12,248 bases of DNA from Rhodoferax sp. Its GTDB lineage: Bacteria; Pseudomonadota; Gammaproteobacteria; Burkholderiales; Burkholderiaceae_C. The notes below the pieces were generated by a model that had not been told where the DNA came from, searched no databases, and was given only the letters and a program-made list of their open reading frames with translations. The stretch lies in NCBI GenBank assembly GCA_020048255.1, contig JAIFMR010000144.1:1-12248 (forward strand), in the 5' to 3' direction. Below, piece after piece: positions 6,997-12,248 of this stretch. The position numbers and the translations under genes were made by a program. Each line of letters begins with the position of its first letter. The stretch's first letter is position 1.

Positions 6997-7077
6997 AGGT
7001 TAATCTCCGCCACCTTCAAGCCACCTTGCGCACTGGGATAAACTGGCCAAACCCCACCACCCCGAGCGCAGACCCCC

Positions 7078-8835
7078 ATGGCTGACCACTACGACGACTA
7101 TTCGCGCGAACAGCTCATGCGCCTGCTGCGCGAACGTGACCGGCGGCCCCATTTCGGGCTGGTCTGGGAGCGCGACGAGATTGACCACGACCTGTCGGTC
7201 AACAACGACTTTGTGGCGCTTGACCAGGATGCCACGCTGTCGTGTGGCGCTGGCCCGCAGCACAACCTGATCATCGAGGGCGACAACTTTGATGCCCTGC
7301 GCTACCTGCGCATGACATACGCCGGACGCATCAAGTGCATCTATATTGATCCACCCTACAACACCGGCAACCGCGACTTCATTTACAACGACCACTTTGT
7401 TGACAAGGACGACAACTATCGCCATTCCAAATGGCTCGAATTCATGTTCCGGCGACTGGAACTGGCCAAAGAGTTGCTGACCGAAGACGGCGTGATGTTT
7501 GTCTCGATTGATGACAACGAAGTGTTTCATCTGGGCTTGTTGATGGAGCAGGTGTTTGGCGAAGCCAGCAAAATTGCGACGTGCATTTGGCAAAAGCGGT
7601 ATTCAAGAGAAAACCGTGGCGCTATTGGGGACGCTCATGAATATTTGTTGGTTTATGCAATCAACCCCGATATTTTCAAAGTACAAAGAAACAAACTTCC
7701 TTTGGGCGAAAAGCAACTCAGTGTTTACAAAAATCCTAACAGAGATCCAAACGGCCCCTGGCGAGCAGTAGCACTTTCTGCACAAGGGTACCGCCCCAAT
7801 CAAATGTACGAAATTGAAACACCTTCAGGAAAAAGACATCGACCTCCAGAGGGTTCATGCTGGAAAGTAATAGAACCTCAGTACCAAAAATTACTGAAGG
7901 AAAACAAGATATATTTTGGAAAAAAAGGGGATGCCATACCGTCCAAAATTCAATATCTAAAGGATATTGATGGCATTGTTCCATGGACTTGGTGGCCGCA
8001 TGAGGAAGTTGGACACACCGACGAGGCCCGCAAAGAAATTCAAGACGTGTTTGGCACACAAACCGCCTTTGAAACCCCAAAACCAGTTCGACTCGTAGAG
8101 CGCATACTCCGGATCGCCACTAAGCCCGGCGACATCTGTCTGGATTTTTTTGCCGGGTCGGGCACCACGGCCCAAGCGGTGCTGAACCTGAACAAGGAAG
8201 ACGGTGCGACAAACGCTAGCGCTCGCCGCTTTATCCTGGTCTCCAGCACCGAAGCCACTTCTGACACACCCGATAAAAACCTGTGCCGCGATGTCTGCGC
8301 CGAGCGGGTGCGCCGCGTCATCACCGGTTACGACAACAAAAAAGGCCAGCCGGTCGAGGGCCTCGGCGGTGGCTTTGCCTATCTGCGCTGTCGTCGCATC
8401 CCGGCCGCCACAGTGTTTCGCGGCATCGAGCACGCGCAAATCTGGACGGCACTGCAATTGATTCATGGGCTGGCGATGCTGCCGTATCGTCTGGATTCCC
8501 GCCTGCGCGGGAATGACGGTATTCAGCACGAGAACGACGGCGTTCAGTATGGAAATGACGGCGTCAAAGTTGTCAGCCAACACCCGATGCAAGTCGCACA
8601 AGGGCCACACGGCGCGCTCATCTACCTGCCAAAAATCAGCGACTTAGCCCTCGAAGCCCTGCAAGCTGTCCTTGAAACTGCCGGGCAAGCCGTGGTCTAT
8701 TGCTGGCAACCTGCCCTGCTGGCGCAGCGCCTGACCGACCCGCGTGTCGCGTTTGAGGCGATTCCGGCGTTTTTGGTCAACCGTTTTGGCGCTCGCGCCA
8801 ACGGATCAGTGAAACTATCGCCCGGAGGTGCCTGA
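7078..8835 (+). CDS. mod: Type III-like restriction-modification methyltransferase (Mod), N6-adenine or N4-cytosine, beta class
   Basis: Mod recognises the target site and transfers a methyl group from S-adenosylmethionine. The 585-residue product has the catalytic DPPY motif at 91-94 and the AdoMet-binding FAGSGTT at 358-364. That order (motif IV before motif I) defines the beta class, to which type III Mod proteins belong; with DPPY, adenine is the likely base. Between them, residues about 160-305 form the expected target-recognition region; its DNA is clearly AT-rich (single 60-base rows at 30-37% GC, against about 60% at the gene ends). Near 470-498 the protein carries LDSRLRGNDG followed by repeats, produced by an inserted palindromic element that keeps the frame. 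The ATG at 7078 gives a conventional N-terminus but has only a weak ribosome-binding site. Its TGA overlaps the next ATG (TGATG). The restriction partner is res at 9626, beyond the toxin-antitoxin pair. Confidence 0.9.
   Translation: MADHYDDYSREQLMRLLRERDRRPHFGLVWERDEIDHDLSVNNDFVALDQDATLSCGAGPQHNLIIEGDNFDALRYLRMTYAGRIKCIYIDPPYNTGNRDFIYNDHFVDKDDNYRHSKWLEFMFRRLELAKELLTEDGVMFVSIDDNEVFHLGLLMEQVFGEASKIATCIWQKRYSRENRGAIGDAHEYLLVYAINPDIFKVQRNKLPLGEKQLSVYKNPNRDPNGPWRAVALSAQGYRPNQMYEIETPSGKRHRPPEGSCWKVIEPQYQKLLKENKIYFGKKGDAIPSKIQYLKDIDGIVPWTWWPHEEVGHTDEARKEIQDVFGTQTAFETPKPVRLVERILRIATKPGDICLDFFAGSGTTAQAVLNLNKEDGATNASARRFILVSSTEATSDTPDKNLCRDVCAERVRRVITGYDNKKGQPVEGLGGGFAYLRCRRIPAATVFRGIEHAQIWTALQLIHGLAMLPYRLDSRLRGNDGIQHENDGVQYGNDGVKVVSQHPMQVAQGPHGALIYLPKISDLALEALQAVLETAGQAVVYCWQPALLAQRLTDPRVAFEAIPAFLVNRFGARANGSVKLSPGGA
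8488..8571 (+). repeat. dRS3-like palindrome plus three 21-bp tandem units inside mod
   Basis: ATTCCC (8495-8500), eight bases, then GGGAAT (8509-8514) is the layout of the dRS3-type repeat known from Neisseria; similar ATTCCCGC...GCGGGAAT palindromes are scattered in many proteobacteria. It is flanked by CGTC (8488-8491) and GACG (8515-8518). Three imperfect 21-base units follow at 8509-8529, 8530-8550 and 8551-8571, encoding GNDGIQH, ENDGVQY and GNDGVKV. All are multiples of three, so the mod frame is kept. The peptide LDSRLRGNDG is the usual translation of this palindrome. Confidence 0.8.
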
Positions 8836-8891
8836 TGCCAGAAATTTCCGGCTTTTTTGGGTTCGTGATTTATATTGAGCCACTGGCGTAA
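8835..8891 (+). pseudogene. 18-codon stub of a DUF4160 gene, coupled to mod
   Basis: The ATG at 8835 overlaps the mod stop (TGATG) and has GGAGG at 8824-8828 at ideal spacing, so it should be translated. The product MPEISGFFGFVIYIEPLA ends at a TAA. Its first 13 residues match the opening of DUF4160 proteins (MPEISRF-G-I-I-), small proteins of about 80 residues that usually continue with a DH-PPHFHA block and are often paired with DUF2442. That block is absent, so the gene was cut after about 13 codons. The ribosome-binding site and start were kept, which suggests a former mod-DUF4160 operon interrupted when the present neighbours arrived. Confidence 0.65.
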
Positions 8892-8961
8892 GCCCACTGC
8901 CTCGTGTTCACGACAGCATGAAACTTAGCAAAACGACGAAGAGATCAACCCGAGGTGCAAT

Positions 8962-9216
8962 ATGAACCTACCAATGAAACAGCGCATGGACGAAACAATG
9001 AACCAACTGATACCGCAATACCAGTCGGAACTGCTGGACTTTGGCGATTTTCTGAAAGCCAAACAACAGGCCAGCCAAGCCCAGCCAATCAGCATCGAGG
9101 AGGCGCGAGCGCTGCTGCGCGAGATGGTGAAATCGTCACCCAAAGGGCGACTTGGCCCCCCCTACCTTGATCTGACAGGTTTCAAATTTAATCGGGAAGA
9201 AGCCAATGAGCGTTAA
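8962..9216 (+). CDS. DUF2281/VapB-like antitoxin
   Basis: This 84-residue protein is the likely antitoxin of the PIN toxin that follows. Residues 18-33 (PQYQSELLDFGDFLKA) match the helical DUF2281 motif of antitoxins, normally written as L-x-E-V-L-D-F-V-E-F-L-K. The C-terminus (70-84, DLTGFKFNREEANER) is the short toxin-binding tail seen in antitoxins of PIN toxins. GAGG at 8952-8955 is well placed for the ATG at 8962. A second in-frame ATG lies at 8974. The gene overlaps the toxin start by 11 bases, which implies translational coupling. In the 70 bases upstream, TCGTG-TT-CACGA (8902-8913) is a small inverted repeat that could serve as the autoregulatory operator. Confidence 0.75.
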   Translation: MNLPMKQRMDETMNQLIPQYQSELLDFGDFLKAKQQASQAQPISIEEARALLREMVKSSPKGRLGPPYLDLTGFKFNREEANER

Positions 9217-9622
9217 GACGGTGTTTCTCGATACCAATATCATCATCTACGCCTACTCAATTGATAAATCAGAAAAATATCGAATTGCCCGCGCATTGAT
9301 TGAATCCGGCAATGCCGTCATCAGCGCACAAGTTCTCAACGAATATTGCAATACGGCACGCAGGAAATATCCCCTGATGTTTGAACGCGTAGAAGAAACC
9401 CTGCGAGAGTTGTCCGAGTTACTGGAAGTTCGTGACCTGACAGGATCAACCAGCCAACATGCTGTGCAGTTGACGCGACGTTATGGCTATTCATATTACG
9501 ACAGTCTAATTTTGGCTTCCGCACTTGGAGCGCAATGCCCGATATTGTTGAGCGAAGACATGCAGCACGGCATGATGATTGACGGGCGGCTTTGCATTGA
9601 AAATCCTTTTCACTTGGTGTAG
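9206..9622 (+). CDS. PIN-domain ribonuclease toxin (VapC-like)
   Basis: A 138-residue single PIN domain. VapC-type toxins are Mg-dependent RNases that usually cut tRNA or rRNA and are held inactive by the antitoxin. The acidic active-site residues are all present: D9 in FLDTNIIIYAYS, E46 in VLNEYCN, D99 in YSYYDSLILAS, and D118 in LLSEDMQHG. The length fits the family and there is no sign of damage, so an active toxin is expected. It starts inside the antitoxin gene and stops only 3 bases before res, so antitoxin, toxin and res form one tight run. The name VapC is by family resemblance only. Confidence 0.88.
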   Translation: MSVKTVFLDTNIIIYAYSIDKSEKYRIARALIESGNAVISAQVLNEYCNTARRKYPLMFERVEETLRELSELLEVRDLTGSTSQHAVQLTRRYGYSYYDSLILASALGAQCPILLSEDMQHGMMIDGRLCIENPFHLV

Positions 9623-9625
9623 CTG

Positions 9626-12136
9626 ATGAGTGCCCCCGCACCCAAAGGCTACCAGCGCGAAGCGGTCAAAAACGCGCTGGAAATTTTTCGCTATGCCGAA
9701 AGCCAGTTGCGCCAGGCACAAGACAATGCCAGTCATGCTGCAGCTACCGCTTTCAACGGCTGCCTGTTGTTGGAGGCCCCGACCGGCTCTGGCAAGACGC
9801 TGATGGCCGGCATGATTGCCGAGGCTTTTGCAGCCCCCGACCGTGACAGCAATGCCGGCATTGTGTGGTTCTGGTTCACGCCTTTTGCCGGGCTGGTGGA
9901 GCAGGCCAAAGGGGCCATCAAATCGACTTTTTCCGGCCTGCGCGTGCGCGACCTGCAAACCGACCGCAAAACCCGCGGCAGCAAAAGTGGTGATGTGTTT
10001 GTCACCACCTGGGCCTCGGTTGCGGCGTCGAACGCCGCCACACGGCGGGTGCGCAACGGTGGAGAATTTGTGCTGGCGCTCGATGGCTTGATCACCGAGC
10101 TGCGCGCCGACGGCTTTCGCATTGGTGCAGTGGTGGATGAAGCGCACCACAGTTTTACCAAAGCCGCCGAGACAGTACGCTTTTACCGCAACACACTGCG
10201 GCCCGACTTCACGCTGATGATCACCGCGACGCCAGACGATCAGGACGTGGAAAAGTTCAACAAGGCCGCTGGCATCGGGCACCTGCACCGCGTCAAGGTC
10301 AGCCGCATCGAGGCGGTCGATGCCGGGCTGATCAAGGACGGCATCAAGTCGATTGCCTACCTGGCGGCCGACGACCAAAAAGAACTGGTGGACTTTGCTG
10401 CCACCGCGCTGGCCGACGGCTGGGCCATGCACTGCCGCATTGCGCAGGGCCTGCAGACAGCGGGCATGGATTTGGTGCCGCTGATGCTGGTGCAGGTGGG
10501 CAACAGCAATACCGCCGTGGACGAAGCCCGCACCCGGCTGGCCGCTTTAGGCGTGCCGGAGTCAAAAATTGCCTGGTACACCGCCGATGACCCGAATGAC
10601 GATCTGCTGGCGGTGGCGATTGACGAGCGCCGCGAGGTGTTGATTTTCAAGGTGGCGGTGGCGCTGGGTTTTGACGCGCCGCGGGCTTTCACACTGGTGT
10701 CGATGCGTGGCGCCAAAGACACCGACTTTGGCATTCAGGTGGTCGGGCGCATTCTGCGCGTGCATGGCCGCCTGCAGGGTCCGACGCTGGCCAAAAAGCT
10801 GCCCGAATGGTTGCGCTACGGCTATGTGTTTCTGGCTGACTCCAGCAATCAGAGCGGGCTGGTTCACGCGGGCGAAAAGATCAACGCAATTCGCAGCGAA
10901 TTGTCGCAGGTGTGCCCGTTCACCATGGTGGTCAAGGTAGCCGGACACAACGAGATTCAGGTGACGCACAACGGGCAGTCGCAATTGTTGTCGGTGCCCT
11001 ATGTGCCGCCGCCCTTGCTACCCCATGGGTTGCCCGTGTTGGCAAGCGCCAATGTACCTGGTGCCAGTGATACGCAGCCTTTGATGACGGCCGTGCTGCC
11101 ATCGCCTTGGCAGACCACCGGTATTCTGACCCATCTGGTGCTGACAGCACCACAAACGCCCTCACCCACTGTTGCTCCAGGTTTATCACCCGCTAGCCCT
11201 TTGCTTTCGGGCAACTCACGCTATCAAATCAAAAGTGATGTAGAGCGGGTTCATCAAAGCGAGCGCCTGCCCCTGACCACGGCCGACCTGCTCACCTGCA
11301 TTGCCGCCAGCATTGCGATTGACGACAGGGCGTTCAACGCTGGGTTTCGCCAGTCGGTCAAAGTCAGCCGGCAAACCATGGATTTGTTTGAAGGCAGCGA
11401 AGCCATCGAGGCCATGCAGGCCCGGCTGTCAGATGCCGAACTGGCACGGCGTGCCCAAAATGTGCTGTTTGATGCGGACTACCTGGACCCGCGTGACCTG
11501 CACGACGCACTGCTGGCCCGGTTGAAAGCCGAGTTCAGCCACCGGGGCGTGCCGTTTGACGATGCTGGGCTGGCATCTGCCCTGAACCGCATCATGGCGG
11601 CTTATCCACATCTGATCCGGCTGGCCGCTCGCGGCTGCGCTGCCAAATTCAAGGAGATGTTTGATGCCGCGCCCTTACCAGAGTTTGTGGAACTGCCCGG
11701 CGGTGTGAAGAAGTCACGGCTGAACATCTATGGCGTGATGCCGCAGGACCTGAATGGCACGGAGCTGAGTTTTGCCGAGCTGCTGGACGCTGACACCTCT
11801 GGCACGGTGGACTACTGGTTTCGCAACGAGCCGCGCAAACCTTGGTCGATTGGCATTGTGATGCCCGGTGGCGAGCGCTTTTTTCCTGATTTTGCGATTC
11901 AGGTGCAGGGTCGCACAGCAGGTGCCGGCCTGATGCTGGTGGAAACCAAAGGCCATCACATCTTGAACGGTGACGACACGCTGGACAAAATTCTGGCAGA
12001 GCATCGACGCTACGGGGTACCGCTGATGCTGACGCAGGACACCCATGGCCGATTCATGACGGTGAAGTATTTCGCCAGCACCGGGCGTAATGAGGAAGAT
12101 CAAATTTTCCGGGTCGAACACCTCACAGGCTACTGA
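9626..12136 (+). CDS. res: Type III-like restriction enzyme subunit (Res): SF2 helicase with PD-(D/E)XK nuclease
   Basis: Res uses ATP to act on DNA with unmethylated sites and cleaves it, in complex with Mod. The 836-residue product has Walker A APTGSGKT at 51-58 (K57), DEAH at 171-174, TATP at 200-203 and QVVGRILR at 371-378, the ordered motifs of superfamily 2 ATPases. Near the C-terminus PDF (D755) and ETKG (E773, K775) form a PD-(D/E)XK nuclease site. Between the ATPase and nuclease parts, residues about 455-535 are rich in Pro, Ser and Thr and look like a flexible linker; part of it may derive from a dispersed repeat (11185-11230). The ATG lies 3 bases after the toxin stop and has no good Shine-Dalgarno, so coupling to the toxin gene is likely. 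All motifs are intact. Type III Res proteins are often somewhat longer (900 or more). Confidence 0.88.
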   Translation: MSAPAPKGYQREAVKNALEIFRYAESQLRQAQDNASHAAATAFNGCLLLEAPTGSGKTLMAGMIAEAFAAPDRDSNAGIVWFWFTPFAGLVEQAKGAIKSTFSGLRVRDLQTDRKTRGSKSGDVFVTTWASVAASNAATRRVRNGGEFVLALDGLITELRADGFRIGAVVDEAHHSFTKAAETVRFYRNTLRPDFTLMITATPDDQDVEKFNKAAGIGHLHRVKVSRIEAVDAGLIKDGIKSIAYLAADDQKELVDFAATALADGWAMHCRIAQGLQTAGMDLVPLMLVQVGNSNTAVDEARTRLAALGVPESKIAWYTADDPNDDLLAVAIDERREVLIFKVAVALGFDAPRAFTLVSMRGAKDTDFGIQVVGRILRVHGRLQGPTLAKKLPEWLRYGYVFLADSSNQSGLVHAGEKINAIRSELSQVCPFTMVVKVAGHNEIQVTHNGQSQLLSVPYVPPPLLPHGLPVLASANVPGASDTQPLMTAVLPSPWQTTGILTHLVLTAPQTPSPTVAPGLSPASPLLSGNSRYQIKSDVERVHQSERLPLTTADLLTCIAASIAIDDRAFNAGFRQSVKVSRQTMDLFEGSEAIEAMQARLSDAELARRAQNVLFDADYLDPRDLHDALLARLKAEFSHRGVPFDDAGLASALNRIMAAYPHLIRLAARGCAAKFKEMFDAAPLPEFVELPGGVKKSRLNIYGVMPQDLNGTELSFAELLDADTSGTVDYWFRNEPRKPWSIGIVMPGGERFFPDFAIQVQGRTAGAGLMLVETKGHHILNGDDTLDKILAEHRRYGVPLMLTQDTHGRFMTVKYFASTGRNEEDQIFRVEHLTGY
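11185..11230 (-). repeat. Possible inverted copy of the dispersed repeat inside res (copy D)
   Basis: CTAGCCC (11193-11199), 20 bases, then GCTATCAAAT (11220-11229) parallels the reverse complement of copy C, which reads CTAGCCC, 20 bases, GCTATGAAAT. The 20 internal bases are not alike, and the left GGCC part is poor. It encodes part of the Pro/Ser-rich linker of Res (residues about 520-535). If real, the element inserted without breaking the frame. The match is short and could be chance. Confidence 0.35.
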
Positions 12137-12164
12137 ACCGGCACCGCCCAAAAAGCTCCTTATT

Positions 12165-12210
12165 TCATAGCTTTCAGTGCATGCTGTTATTGGGCTAGAG
12201 GCCAATAATG
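12165..12210 (+). repeat. Dispersed short repeat, copy C
   Basis: TCATAGCTTTCAGTGCATGC at the left and TTGGGCTAGAGGCCAATAAT at the right. This is the cleanest GGGCTAGAGGCC core in the window. It lies 28 bases after the res stop, in the same orientation as copies A and B. No further gene is seen to the window end, although an AGGAG near 12230 could belong to a gene starting beyond it. Confidence 0.7.
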
Positions 12211-12248
12211 CCAAATTTGACTTTTCTCAGGAGTGTCGCGGCAGCAAT

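Noticed and set aside
9506..10432. 308-codon minus-strand frame opposite res
   Set aside because: It lies wholly opposite the Res ATPase motifs, which explain the sequence. A long antisense frame is expected in GC-rich genes.
7078..12136. Interpreting the operon as BREX or DISARM
   Set aside because: There is no PglZ, BrxC, BrxL, DrmA or similar gene. A beta-class methyltransferase with one helicase-nuclease fits type III restriction-modification better.
3449..12210. The dispersed repeats as a CRISPR array
   Set aside because: The copies are kilobases apart, diverged, and separated by genes rather than by uniform spacers.

Overview
This window is bacterial, fairly GC-rich DNA. It reads best as a betaproteobacterium of the Comamonadaceae (Rhodoferax/Polaromonas-like). 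The reasons are protein-level recall of LeuA and LysR, and a short dispersed repeat with a GGGCTAGAGGCC-like core that I associate with that group. The placement is inference, because no search was run.

Layout. (1) 1-1647: a terminator-like hairpin, then leuA (leucine biosynthesis). (2) 1890-3269, minus strand: a ZIP-family metal transporter with a Crp-like cyclic-nucleotide-binding domain inserted between its membrane halves. (3) 3270-4694: eroded DNA holding a dispersed repeat, a decayed partial duplicate of lysR, a fragment of a UPF0016/GDT1-family gene, an intact DUF1653 plus oxidoreductase-like gene, and a scrap of an IS91-like transposase. (4) 4695-6947: a divergent lysA/lysR pair. lysR looks intact and closely matches the classical LysR. 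lysA carries an internal deletion of about 56 bases with a frameshift and is a pseudogene. (5) 7078-12136: a type III-like restriction-modification operon, in the order mod (beta-class DNA methyltransferase), an 18-codon stub of a DUF4160 gene coupled to the mod stop, a DUF2281-like antitoxin, a PIN-domain toxin, then res (SF2 helicase with a PD-(D/E)XK nuclease).

How the parts work together. Mod should methylate one strand of a short asymmetric site. Res should translocate and cleave DNA whose sites are unmodified. The antitoxin/PIN pair lies between them with overlapping or nearly abutting genes, so it is probably co-transcribed with res. It may add an addiction or abortive layer to the restriction system. 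The DUF4160 stub suggests this slot between mod and res has held different accessory cargo over time.

The strongest leads are the toxin-antitoxin pair nested in the restriction operon, the repeat insertions that stay in frame inside mod (and possibly res), the AT-rich target-recognition segment of mod, the ZIP transporter with a built-in but non-canonical cNMP domain, and the lysA deletion beside an intact lysR with a second, ruined lysR copy about 2.2 kb away.
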